A DNA stretch of 64,000 nt from the NCBI RefSeq assembly GCF_008180725.1, contig NZ_VTEV01000005.1, positions 465,637 through 529,636 on the forward strand, in the 5' to 3' direction. Below the pieces are notes generated by a model. The model did not search any database. It was not told the origin of the DNA and saw nothing but the letters and a program-made list of their open reading frames with translations. Numbering within the stretch: position 1 is the first letter of the stretch; every line of letters starts with the position of its first letter. The DNA comes from Sutcliffiella horikoshii. Its GTDB lineage: Bacteria > Bacillota > Bacilli > Bacillales > Bacillaceae_I. The position numbers and the translations under genes were made by a program. Shown here one piece after another: positions 8,861 through 16,601 of the stretch.

Positions 8861-9119
8861 AAAAGAGCCTGAGCACATGACAGAAGGCCACTGAAAAACT
8901 GATAACGAAAATTTTTTTAAATTCATAGCTGTTGATTGGAGCAAAAGGCGAAGACTCCTGAGGGAGATAGTGCTAGGTGGAGACCCCGCAGGCGTAGCCG
9001 AGGAGGCTCTCGTCAGTCCCTAGGAAAGCGAAGCCATTTGCGGAAATCAACAGCGGAGTCTAAACAACTTAAAAAATAATAGACTTTTTCAGTGGCCTCG
9101 CATGACAGCAGGCTCTTTT
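8861..9119. terminator. Terminator hairpin split by an inserted element
   Basis: Arm AAAAGAGCCTG (8861-8871) pairs with CAGGCTCTTTT (9109-9119), an 11-bp perfect stem followed by T's on both strands. Between the arms lies the 8884-9100 element with its target duplication. Removing the element and one duplication leaves a normal 12-nt loop. It would have ended the nag/SIS operon on the minus strand. Confidence 0.8.
8884..9100. mobile_element. MITE-like inverted-repeat element with 8-bp target duplication
   Basis: About 217 bp bounded by GGCCACTGAAAAA (8886-8898) and its inverse TTTTTCAGTGGCC (9085-9097). CATGACAG flanks both sides (8876-8883 and 9101-9108), as expected for a target-site duplication. 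Inside is a second inverted pair, AGCTGTTGATT (about 8927-8938) and AATCAACAGC. The GC-rich core (GAAGACTCCTGAGGG, GAGACCCCGCAGG, GAGGAGGCTC) resembles a repeat seen in many Bacillus genomes. It has no coding capacity, so it would need a transposase acting in trans. Confidence 0.8.
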
Positions 9120-9152
9120 TCTATGCACCTGAAGAGGCAGGCAATACTACTA

Positions 9153-9887
9153 TTAAAAGAGTTCAATTCTCTTGCCATACTTATTTATCAATTCGTTATT
9201 GTGCTCCTCAGAACCGTCAACATTCCCGCTTTTAAATATCGGAATCTTCATCCCTTTTTTAATAAGAAGTTGAACGGCATTTACAATTATTTGATTCAGG
9301 ATAGCTGCATTTATGATTGTGGACCCTGGGCCTAAACTATTTGTTGAATGATGATTATGTAATGTTATTAAGGCGTCTCCTACAGGTATAAGATTATCAA
9401 GTGCAATATCAGCTGCAGCCGCTAAATGTAAATCCGTAGAGTGACGAGATGGAAGGGTGTGGTAGGCATGGGACGATATTGTCATAACTTTCATTCCCAT
9501 CTTTTTCCCATACTGTGCAACATCTATCGGAACAGGATTTCTTCCAGATGTGGAGACAACCAATAAAACGTCATTGGGTTGGAATGGTTGGGAGGGTAGA
9601 AAGGTTTTTGCGAACAAGGGGTCTTTCTCTAAGTCAGAGGACCGGAGCGCTCCCTTATGCAGCATGAGATCTTCCACCAATAATGGTCTGATTGGGACAA
9701 TTCCACCTGCCCTATAAAATACTTCTTCGGCAATCATGTGGGAGTGGCCGCATCCAAAAACATGTAGAATACCTTCATTTCCAAAGCAGTCAGCAAGGAG
9801 AGAGGATGACTGCTCCATTTCCATACTGTTTTTTTCCTCCACTTTTGTCAGGAGCTGTTGAACAGCTGATAAATAACTTGTATCCAT
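9153..9887 (-). CDS. SIS-domain sugar-phosphate protein (UPF0309 type)
   Basis: A 244-residue sugar isomerase-fold protein. Phosphosugar-binding loops are visible: VFGCGHSHMIAEEVFYRAGG (about 44-62), VSTSGRNPVPID (about 111-122) and TISSHAYH. UPF0309 members are predicted phosphosugar isomerases or etherases; the exact reaction is not established. It is the last gene of the nagA-nagB-nagR operon, 17 bp after nagR, so the substrate is probably an amino-sugar phosphate such as a GlcNAc or MurNAc derivative (inference). Confidence 0.85.
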   Translation of the reverse strand: MDTSYLSAVQQLLTKVEEKNSMEMEQSSSLLADCFGNEGILHVFGCGHSHMIAEEVFYRAGGIVPIRPLLVEDLMLHKGALRSSDLEKDPLFAKTFLPSQPFQPNDVLLVVSTSGRNPVPIDVAQYGKKMGMKVMTISSHAYHTLPSRHSTDLHLAAAADIALDNLIPVGDALITLHNHHSTNSLGPGSTIINAAILNQIIVNAVQLLIKKGMKIPIFKSGNVDGSEEHNNELINKYGKRIELF

Positions 9888-9903
9888 GATATCTCTCCTT
9901 TAA

Positions 9904-10632
9904 CTATTCGAATCTCTTCATTTTGATGTAGAATTTGTATCTGTCACCCCTATAGTGGGATTTTACTAGTTCCAGAGGAGTCCCATCTTGTAGAAAAGTA
10001 TTTCGTTTAATGTATAACATTGGATGATCTTTATTAATTTTCAAAAGTTTGGCATCTTCACTGGAAGCTTGTATGGATTCAATCATCTGATCTGCATGGG
10101 CAATTTCAAGGTTCAGCTTTTCTTCGATATAAGCATAAAGGGAAGTGTTTGCTACTTCTTCCGTTAGACCTTTTACTAAATTGGCAGAGAGGTAATTTGT
10201 CTCAAGTGCCATCGGTTCACCATCAGCCAAACGTATCCTTTTTATCTCATATACAGGTGCATGTTCCTTAATATGAAGTTCATCAGCTATATGAATGGAG
10301 GCTGGCACTATTTCAAAATGAATCAATTCACTTGTGGGGTTCATCCCCCGTTTTTTCATATCCTCTGTAAAAGAGGTCAACCCTTGAAGTGGCTGTTCAA
10401 TTTTTTTATTTGCTACAAAAGTGCCGCTTCCCTTTTTACGATAGAGAAGCCCCTCGGTTACCAGTGAATTAATGGCTTGCCTGACGGTCATTCTGCTTAT
10501 TCCATAAGCTTTGGCATATTCTCTCTCTGAAGGTATAGTTTCTCCAGGAACTAAAGTACCTGAGTTAATTTGGTCCTTAATGAAAGATTCTAGCTGGTAA
10601 TAAAATGGTATGGGAGAACTTTTATCAATCAT
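9904..10632 (-). CDS. nagR: GntR/HutC-family repressor NagR (YvoA)
   Basis: 242 residues. An N-terminal GntR winged helix (about 8-72, with IPSEREYAKAYGISRMTVRQAI) is followed by a UTRA effector domain (about 90-235). B. subtilis NagR represses nagAB and nagP and responds to glucosamine-6-phosphate or GlcNAc-6-phosphate. It lies 23 bp from nagB, and two facing operator-like sites are present between nagA and nagP at 12641-12727, fitting this role. Confidence 0.93.
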   Translation of the reverse strand: MIDKSSPIPFYYQLESFIKDQINSGTLVPGETIPSEREYAKAYGISRMTVRQAINSLVTEGLLYRKKGSGTFVANKKIEQPLQGLTSFTEDMKKRGMNPTSELIHFEIVPASIHIADELHIKEHAPVYEIKRIRLADGEPMALETNYLSANLVKGLTEEVANTSLYAYIEEKLNLEIAHADQMIESIQASSEDAKLLKINKDHPMLYIKRNTFLQDGTPLELVKSHYRGDRYKFYIKMKRFE

Positions 10633-10655
10633 TTGCCCTGTTTATCTCCTTTCTT

Positions 10656-11393
10656 TCAAGCAATGATACTAGAGTTTTGACGAACCGTATTGTCTGCAAT
10701 AATTTTAACACATGGATGCTTTCTTAGGATAGATGCAGGAAAGGAGTCTGATACGCTGCCATTTATCAGTTGGTCATAAGCTTTTGCCTTGTTCTTTCCA
10801 GAAACTAATAGCAGTATTTCTTTCGCATTCATAATGGAATCTATCCCCATTGTGATAGCGTGATGTGGAACATTATCCATTGTTTCAAAAAAACGCGCAT
10901 TCGCTTTTCTAGTCGATTCTGTAAGTTTCACAACATGAGTTTTGCTGTCAAAACGGGTTCCAGGTTCATTGAAACCTATATGCCCATTTTCCCCCAAACC
11001 TAAAATCTGGATATCGACAGGACCTTTGCTATGGAGTTTCCGTTCATAATCTCTGCACTCTTTTTCAAGATCTTCTGCTTTTCCGTTCGGAATATGAGTA
11101 TTTTCTCTATTAATGTTGATATGTTTGAATAAGTTTTTATTCATATATTCATAATAACTGTTCGCATCATTTTTATCTAAACCAACATATTCATCTAAAT
11201 TAAAGGTAGTTATACCTTCATAGGAGGTACCGTTCTCCTTGTAGTCTTTTATCAAATATTCGTAGAGTTTTGTTGGTGTGCTTCCTGTTGCCATTCCTAT
11301 TACAAGGTTTGGGTTCTTTTTAACTTTTTTAATAATGATTTCTGCAGCTACTTGACTTAGGTCGTCATAGGTAATAGCGGTGATAATATCCAT
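10656..11393 (-). CDS. nagB: Glucosamine-6-phosphate deaminase
   Basis: A 245-residue enzyme converting glucosamine-6-phosphate to fructose-6-phosphate plus ammonia in the cytoplasm. Family landmarks are MATGSTPTKLYEYL (about 36-48), FNLDEYVGLD with catalytic Asp/Glu (about 65-74), and LGLGENGHIGFNEPG (about 132-146, catalytic His). Length equals Bacillus NagB, which lacks the C-terminal allosteric extension of the E. coli enzyme. The start is 6 bp after the nagA stop, so the two genes are co-translated. Confidence 0.96.
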   Translation of the reverse strand: MDIITAITYDDLSQVAAEIIIKKVKKNPNLVIGMATGSTPTKLYEYLIKDYKENGTSYEGITTFNLDEYVGLDKNDANSYYEYMNKNLFKHININRENTHIPNGKAEDLEKECRDYERKLHSKGPVDIQILGLGENGHIGFNEPGTRFDSKTHVVKLTESTRKANARFFETMDNVPHHAITMGIDSIMNAKEILLLVSGKNKAKAYDQLINGSVSDSFPASILRKHPCVKIIADNTVRQNSSIIA

Positions 11394-11399
11394 TAGGTC

Positions 11400-12590
11400 C
11401 TACTCTCCTTTATAAACTAATTGACCATTGCAAAAGGTCATCTTCACTTCAAAATTTTGATTCATGATTACGATATCAGCATCTTTCCCAACTTCGATAC
11501 TTCCTTTTCTTTCCCAAACATTGAGCCTTTTAGCAGGGTTGGTTGAAGCCATCCGAACGGCTTCCTCTAATGTACAACCTGAGAATTTTTTCATATTTCT
11601 CAAGCCTTCATTCATTTTTAGAACACTACCCGCAAGTGTGCCATTTTCAAGTAGTGCAGTATTGTTTGCCACTGCGACTTTTTGTCCACCCAATTCATAT
11701 TCTCCATCCTCAAGCCACTTTGCTCTCATGGAATCCGTTATTAACAGAATTCTATCTGGTCCCTTTGCCAGATAGGTTGCTTTTACGACAGCAGGGTGAA
11801 CGTGAATACCGTCAGCTATCATTTCAATCAAAAGCTCCTCATGAGCAAGGCCTGCACCCACCACACCTGGTTCGCGATGATGGCTACCTCTCATACCGTT
11901 GTAAAAATGCGTAACGTGCTCTGCACCTGCCTCCATAGCGTCGAGCATCTCATGATAAACAGCATCTGAGTGTCCAATGGAAGTGATAATCTTATTTTCC
12001 GTTAAATGATGGACAAATTCTATACCGTTTGGCTGCTCTGGTGCCATGGTAACCACTTTAATATGGTTTCCGGACTCCGTCTGCCAGCTTTCAAAAAGTT
12101 GGATATCTGGCTTCACAATATGTTCCAATGGCTGAGCGCCAGCGCGTTTTGGGGATATAAATGGACCCTCCAAATGTATTCCAAGTAATTCGCTGCCTAT
12201 TAATTGATTCTTATCTTTTTTTAAATAGTTATTTACTGTGCGTAAGGCTGCTTCAATATCAGATCGCTCTTGGGTAATTGTTGTAGCTAAAAAGCTAGTT
12301 GTACCTTCCTTGGGCAGTGTTGCACACATTGTTTTCAAGGATTCTTCAGAAGCATCCATTGTGTCAGATCCGTTTAAACCGTGTATATGGATGTCTATGA
12401 ATCCTGGGGAAGCAAACAGATCGGAGGAAAGACGAATTTCTTGAAAATTTTCAGTGTTTTGGTATTGATCCATGGCTCCGATTTCAAAAATTTTTCCTTC
12501 TTTAACTTTGATAAATCCATTTTGTTGAATTGTATTCTCTTTTATTAGATTGACAGAAAGCAGGGCATAACTATTTAAGATAGTACTCAT
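11400..12590 (-). CDS. nagA: N-acetylglucosamine-6-phosphate deacetylase
   Basis: 396 residues, the usual NagA length. It removes acetate from GlcNAc-6-phosphate, feeding NagB. Amidohydrolase motifs are GFIDIHIHGLNGSD (metal-binding HIH at about 68-70), LGIHLEGPFISPKRAGAQ (metal-binding Glu), SIGHSDAVYHE, THFYNGMRGSHHREPG and LITDSM (catalytic Asp). First gene of the nagA-nagB-nagR-SIS operon; the upstream region holds the NagR-type operators shared with nagP. Confidence 0.96.
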   Translation of the reverse strand: MSTILNSYALLSVNLIKENTIQQNGFIKVKEGKIFEIGAMDQYQNTENFQEIRLSSDLFASPGFIDIHIHGLNGSDTMDASEESLKTMCATLPKEGTTSFLATTITQERSDIEAALRTVNNYLKKDKNQLIGSELLGIHLEGPFISPKRAGAQPLEHIVKPDIQLFESWQTESGNHIKVVTMAPEQPNGIEFVHHLTENKIITSIGHSDAVYHEMLDAMEAGAEHVTHFYNGMRGSHHREPGVVGAGLAHEELLIEMIADGIHVHPAVVKATYLAKGPDRILLITDSMRAKWLEDGEYELGGQKVAVANNTALLENGTLAGSVLKMNEGLRNMKKFSGCTLEEAVRMASTNPAKRLNVWERKGSIEVGKDADIVIMNQNFEVKMTFCNGQLVYKGE

Positions 12591-12640
12591 AGAAGTCTCC
12601 TTTCACGATTATTATATGTTAAGTCTAACAGAATAATGTA

Positions 12641-12657
12641 TAGTTGTATATACCACT
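12641..12657 (-). promoter_or_regulatory. Putative NagR operator, nagA side
   Basis: Read on the minus strand this is AGTGGTATATACAACTA, matching the site at 12712 in the opposite orientation. GGTATAgACAA-type sequences are the NagR/YvoA target in B. subtilis. It lies about 50 bp upstream of nagA. Confidence 0.75.
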
Positions 12658-12711
12658 TATTACTATTTTGTTCAATGTGTTTCCTCGTAAGTATAAGACA
12701 TTTCCAATTTT

Positions 12712-12727
12712 ATTGGTATAGACAACT
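12712..12727 (+). promoter_or_regulatory. Putative NagR operator, nagP side
   Basis: ATTGGTATAGACAACT matches the known Bacillus NagR target type. Its start is 71 bp from that of the inverted partner at 12641, allowing joint control of both divergent operons. Confidence 0.78.
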
Positions 12728-12756
12728 ATACGAAAGTTGTGCTAGTATTACTTCGT

Positions 12757-12770
12757 TGCAAGCACTTTCA
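12757..12770 (+). promoter_or_regulatory. Candidate catabolite response element (cre)
   Basis: TGCAAGCACTTTCA fits the CcpA consensus TGNAANCGNTTNCA with one mismatch. It lies 25 bp before the nagP start, a roadblock-type position. Confidence 0.5.
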
Positions 12771-12794
12771 TAATATAAAGGAGTATTGATAAAA

Positions 12795-14150
12795 ATGATT
12801 GGTTTTTTACAAAGAATCGGGAAATCACTAATGTTGCCGATTGCTGTGCTTCCTGCTGCAGCAATATTATTAAGAATTGGACAAGAGGACTTATTGGGTA
12901 TTGAATTTATTGCAAACGCAGGGAACGCAGTATTTGCTAATCTTGCGCTTATTTTTGCTATTGGGATAGCGATTGGTTTCGCCAAAGATAATAATGGATC
13001 TGCGGCCTTGGCTGCTGCTATAGGATACTTGGTATTAGTAAGTGGCACCCAAGCAATCAATGAAGATATTGATATGGCCGTACTAGGCGGGATAATATCT
13101 GGGGTTATAGCAGGATTGCTTTACAACAGGTTCCATGATATAAAAATGCCTGATTGGCTTGGTTTTTTCGCAGGTAGACGATTTGTCCCTATCATTACTG
13201 CTACTGTGATGGTAATCTTAGCTGGAATATTTGGAGTCATTTGGGCACCGATTCAAGAATTTATTAACAACATCGGCCAATGGATCATAGATGCAGGAGC
13301 AGTCGGTGTTGGTATCTTCGGATTCTTGAACCGCCTACTCATTCCGATAGGATTGCACCATGTACTCAATAGTTTAGTATGGTTTGTATTTGGAGAATAT
13401 AATGGTGCGACTGGGGATTTAAATCGATTTTTTGCAGGTGACCCGACAGCTGGTATCTTTATGGCCGGTTTCTTCCCTGTCATGATGTTCGGTTTACCTG
13501 CTGCAGCGTTAGCGATGGTTGCAACAGCAAAAAAACACCGCCGTAAAGCTGTATCAGGAATGCTGATTGGTATCGCCTTTACATCATTTTTAACTGGTAT
13601 TACAGAGCCGATTGAGTTTACTTTCATGTTCCTGGCTCCGTTTTTATACGTCATACACGCATTATTAACAGCAAGTTCCATGGTTATTGTTTACTTATTG
13701 GATATAAAGCATGGTTTCGGATTCTCTGCCGGTGCCATCGACTTTTTCCTGAATTGGGGCATAGCACAGCAGCCGTTTTTACTCTTAATCATCGGTTTAG
13801 CATATGGTGCAGTATATTTCTTTGTTTTCTATTTTCTTATTAGGACCTTTAATTTAAAAACACCAGGTCGGGAAGATGAAGAGGATATTATAGAAGAAAA
13901 AGGAACAGGTGAAGATAAATATTCTGTAATGGCTCGTAAATTTATTGATGATATAGGTGGTAGGGAAAATATTGCTGCTGTTGACTACTGTACGACCAGA
14001 CTCAGATTGACAATCAGGGATATGAGTAAAGTGCAGGAAAATTCATTAAAGCAACATGGTGCCAAAGGGGTCATAAAAGTAAATCAAACAAATCTACAAA
14101 TAATTGTTGGAACCGATGTCCAATTTGTCGGGGATAAAATGAAAGAATAG
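12795..14150 (+). CDS. nagP: PTS N-acetylglucosamine transporter, EIICB
   Basis: A 451-residue membrane permease of the glucose/GlcNAc PTS superfamily with an EIIC part (to about 350; GLPAAALAM and [22 protein letters not shown] are the sugar-site signatures) and an EIIB part (about 372-450) with the phospho-cysteine in AAVDYCTTRLRLTI. No EIIA domain is present, so phosphate must come from another EIIA, possibly PtsG at 31313. The segment FGFSAGAIDFFLNWG is typical of the GlcNAc branch. The ATG at 12795 is preferred over TTG 12786, which overlaps the AAGGAG site. Divergent from nagA. Confidence 0.92.
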   Translation: MIGFLQRIGKSLMLPIAVLPAAAILLRIGQEDLLGIEFIANAGNAVFANLALIFAIGIAIGFAKDNNGSAALAAAIGYLVLVSGTQAINEDIDMAVLGGIISGVIAGLLYNRFHDIKMPDWLGFFAGRRFVPIITATVMVILAGIFGVIWAPIQEFINNIGQWIIDAGAVGVGIFGFLNRLLIPIGLHHVLNSLVWFVFGEYNGATGDLNRFFAGDPTAGIFMAGFFPVMMFGLPAAALAMVATAKKHRRKAVSGMLIGIAFTSFLTGITEPIEFTFMFLAPFLYVIHALLTASSMVIVYLLDIKHGFGFSAGAIDFFLNWGIAQQPFLLLIIGLAYGAVYFFVFYFLIRTFNLKTPGREDEEDIIEEKGTGEDKYSVMARKFIDDIGGRENIAAVDYCTTRLRLTIRDMSKVQENSLKQHGAKGVIKVNQTNLQIIVGTDVQFVGDKMKE

Positions 14151-14178
14151 AACCAGTCTAATATGGCTGGTTTTTTTC
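14151..14178 (+). terminator. Rho-independent terminator after nagP
   Basis: Stem AACCAG / CTGGTT with a 10-nt loop, then a T-run. Confidence 0.75.
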
Positions 14179-14290
14179 TATTCAGATTTGAAATGATGTT
14201 TAGTAAAAAGATGTGCCATCTGTTCGCGATATTTACAACTCTACTATTTGAGAGCAAAATGGTTACAGCCTACACATTTCCCCACATTCC

Positions 14291-14310
14291 GGGTCAACGG
14301 ACCTGTCCCT
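14291..14310 (-). repeat. Dispersed ~20-nt REP-like motif, copy 1
   Basis: The minus strand reads AGGGACAGGTCCGTTGACCC. One of eight clear copies in the window. It lies in the gap between nagP and the nuclease gene; the remainder of 14179-14500 shows no gene. Confidence 0.7.
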
Positions 14311-14500
14311 TCATCGCTTGTCCCCACCTTATGGTTCCAAAGGAGCAGGAGAACAGTACCTTTTCTTAACATTTACAATATTTTAACTTATCAGGACACT
14401 TTTTTATATTATTATTATTTCTGGTAGATACATAGTCTATTAGATTCTCGTCCATCCACGAGTATTTAATATAAAAAATTTTATAGTAGGAGGCATTTCT

Positions 14501-15133
14501 ATGCTGAAGAAGTCCATGTTGGTTGTTTTTGCCTTTATTCTGTCGTTCACTGCTTTACAGCTTGATCCGCAATCTGTCTCGGCGCTTCCCCCTGGAACAC
14601 CGTCCAAGTCTCAAGCTCAAACGCAATTAAACTCGTTGACTGTTAAATCGGAAGGCTCCATGTCAGGCTCCTCACGGGATCATTTCCCGCATTGGAGCAG
14701 CCAAGGAAATGGCTGCGATACTCGCCAAATCGTCCTTCAACGAGATGCCGACTATTACAGCGGTAACTGTCCTGTCTCCTCTGGAAAATGGTATAGTTAT
14801 TTTGATGGCGTTATTGTGTACTCTCCATCTGACATTGATATTGATCACGTTGTTCCGTTGGCCGAGGCTTGGCGTTCAGGCGCTAATAGCTGGACAACCG
14901 ACCAGCGACGTGCTTTTGCAAATGATCTTAATGGACCACAGCTAATTGCCGTAACAGCAAGCGTTAATCGTTCCAAAGGGGACCAGGATCCGTCCACATG
15001 GCAACCACCTCGTACCGGAGCTCGCTGCGCATATGCAAAATGGTGGATTAATACAAAATACCGCTGGGACTTGAGTCTTCAGTCATCAGAAAAATCAGCA
15101 TTGCAAACGATGCTTAACAGCTGTTCTTACTAA
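14501..15133 (+). CDS. Secreted HNH nuclease (DUF1524 type)
   Basis: A 210-residue exported nuclease. A signal peptide (1 to about 29, cleavage near VSALP) is followed by a catalytic region with DIDIDHVVPLAEAW (about 111-124; His116 as general base), then SVNRSKGDQDPSTW (Asn156, Lys159) as the second half of the HNH/beta-beta-alpha motif. Four cysteines may form disulphides. Likely role is extracellular DNA degradation for nutrition or competition. The ATG follows TAGGAGGC. Confidence 0.9.
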   Translation: MLKKSMLVVFAFILSFTALQLDPQSVSALPPGTPSKSQAQTQLNSLTVKSEGSMSGSSRDHFPHWSSQGNGCDTRQIVLQRDADYYSGNCPVSSGKWYSYFDGVIVYSPSDIDIDHVVPLAEAWRSGANSWTTDQRRAFANDLNGPQLIAVTASVNRSKGDQDPSTWQPPRTGARCAYAKWWINTKYRWDLSLQSSEKSALQTMLNSCSY

Positions 15134-15197
15134 AAAATCTATGGAGGCTGCAGGTAAGTACTTTGCAGCCTCACTATTTAAGAGAGGAGATCTACCT

Positions 15198-15440
15198 ATG
15201 GAAAAGCTATCTTCTATTTTTACTGCATCACACGGAGTCATGACAACCGAGGTTGGTGTCATCAGCGGCGAACTTGAACTGCGAACTACTTGTGATGAAG
15301 ATGGAGTTCTTTCGCTCGAAATCACTTATGTAGATGCCGCAGAGTGGTACACGTTGCCCGGAGAAGATTATCGCCTGCATGATTCGCGGGACCATTCAGT
15401 GGTTCATGAGATGCTTGTGAAGGTGTTGGAGCGTAGTTAA
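15198..15440 (+). CDS. Small hypothetical protein
   Basis: 80 residues from ATG 15198, which follows AGAGGAGA; upstream in-frame ATGs lack a site. The composition is acidic (VISGELELRTTCDEDGVLSLEITYVDAAEWYTLPGEDY). No signal peptide or known domain. It lies 65 bp after the secreted nuclease in the same orientation; a cytoplasmic role tied to the nuclease cannot be excluded, but the nuclease is exported so an immunity function is not required. Confidence 0.7.
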   Translation: MEKLSSIFTASHGVMTTEVGVISGELELRTTCDEDGVLSLEITYVDAAEWYTLPGEDYRLHDSRDHSVVHEMLVKVLERS

Positions 15441-15572
15441 GGCGGCCACCACACCGCCCCATACTCCTTTCAATAATTTTGACGATGTTGACTTGAAAAG
15501 ATATCTCTTTTTGGGAAATAATAAGTTTTCGAGCTAAATATTCTTACAATATATGGATTGTCATCAATTTCA

Positions 15573-15656
15573 TTTATTGAATACTTTTAATGGTTTATCG
15601 TATACTTCGGGCATTTTATTGACTAATTGGGAGTGTTTATTGAATAAATTGGGAGG
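15573..15656. repeat. 21-bp tandem array (TTTATTGA units)
   Basis: Units start at 15573, 15594, 15615 and 15636, all 21 bp apart (TTTATTGAATAC, TTTATCGTATAC, TTTATTGACTAA, TTTATTGAATAA). The upstream flank shares CTTACAATATRTGG with 8.64 kb. It sits between convergent genes. Confidence 0.88.
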
Positions 15657-15715
15657 TGGAAGTATTTTAGAGGACTATCACTATATGGTCAATGGGAACT
15701 GCCTCCATAAATACT

Positions 15716-15901
15716 TCAAAACCTTACATTAAACCACCAAATAACAAGAAAAATAGTCACTATCCCCCAAACAGTCGTCCCAATAACAAACCATACCTGT
15801 GCGTTTTCTTTCATCCCTGGTAGGTTACTTTTTAAAAAGGAGAGTACCACAACACCAATAAAGAAGAAAGCAATAGTAAAGCCCAACATCATAACATCCA
15901 A
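15716..15901 (-). CDS. Small two-helix membrane protein
   Basis: 61 residues with predicted helices at about 5-23 and 36-57. The TTG start at 15901 has AGGAAGG 7 nt upstream. Family unknown. Confidence 0.65.
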   Translation of the reverse strand: MDVMMLGFTIAFFFIGVVVLSFLKSNLPGMKENAQVWFVIGTTVWGIVTIFLVIWWFNVRF

Positions 15902-15923
15902 TTTACAACAACCTTCCTACACA

Positions 15924-16460
15924 CTATTTCCGGGCCACCGTGCCTGTCCCCTCAACCCAACTCAGCCTATACACAGCAGGATTACCAAGGTTCTTCCAGT
16001 CTGCAAATCCAAAGCTAGGTTGGTAATTTCTAATTAGCAGGGACATGATATTACCGTGCGTCACAATTATGATGTTTTCCGCTTCCGTTTCATTAGCTTC
16101 TTCTACCACTTGAACAATCCTGTCCATTGCCTCTCTACTTGATTCGCCGCCTTCGAGTTTCAGGTCTAAATCTTCATAGGTTGCTTCCAACTTTTCGAGC
16201 CAGTCAGGTAAATCGACTGAACTAAGTATGCGTTCTGCTAAACGATCATCTTTTTCTATTTTTATGTCTCTTTCTTTACCAAGCGGTTCAATAGTTTGGA
16301 TAGCGCGTAAAAAGGGGCTAGAAATGATGCGGTCTATTGGCGTGTTGGAGAAATAACTTGCTAGCTCTTGCGCTTGCTTAAATCCCTTTTCTGTAAGGGG
16401 TGATTCTGGTGGTTGCCCTTTGGCTTCGCAATGCCTGATTATGTAGATGGTTTTTGACAT
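15924..16460 (-). CDS. Histidine phosphatase family protein
   Basis: 178 residues of the phosphoglycerate-mutase-like superfamily. The catalytic phospho-histidine is in YIIRHCEAKG (His10). SSPFLRAIQTIEPL carries the phosphate-binding Arg, and VVTHGNIMSLLIRNY (about 132-146) holds the second His. Substrate unknown. The last residues (EGTGTVARK) are encoded by a copy of the dispersed GGGACAGGCAC motif, so the C-terminus has been altered by that repeat. Confidence 0.92.
   Translation of the reverse strand: MSKTIYIIRHCEAKGQPPESPLTEKGFKQAQELASYFSNTPIDRIISSPFLRAIQTIEPLGKERDIKIEKDDRLAERILSSVDLPDWLEKLEATYEDLDLKLEGGESSREAMDRIVQVVEEANETEAENIIIVTHGNIMSLLIRNYQPSFGFADWKNLGNPAVYRLSWVEGTGTVARK
15932..15951 (-). 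repeat. Dispersed REP-like motif, copy 2, inside a coding sequence
   Basis: The minus strand reads GGGGACAGGCACGGTGGCCC. It encodes most of the C-terminal tail of the histidine phosphatase. Confidence 0.75.
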
Positions 16461-16526
16461 AGATTGGTCCCCTTTCTTCTGCTATATATCATTACGAACG
16501 GAACGGAAATTTGTTTCATTCTTCAT

Positions 16527-16576
16527 AAAAAAAGACGATTCTTTGCTTCCTTGTCCAAGAAGTAAACGAATCGCCC
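16527..16576 (-). terminator. Terminator after tatC
   Basis: Long stem GGCGATTCGTTTACTTC paired with GGAAGCAAAGAATCGTC and a run of seven T's on the minus strand. Confidence 0.85.
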
Positions 16577-16601
16577 CTCTTATTTTTCACCCCACAACAT
16601 A

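Noticed and set aside
13253-13681. 142-residue minus-strand frame
   Set aside because: Antisense to nagP.
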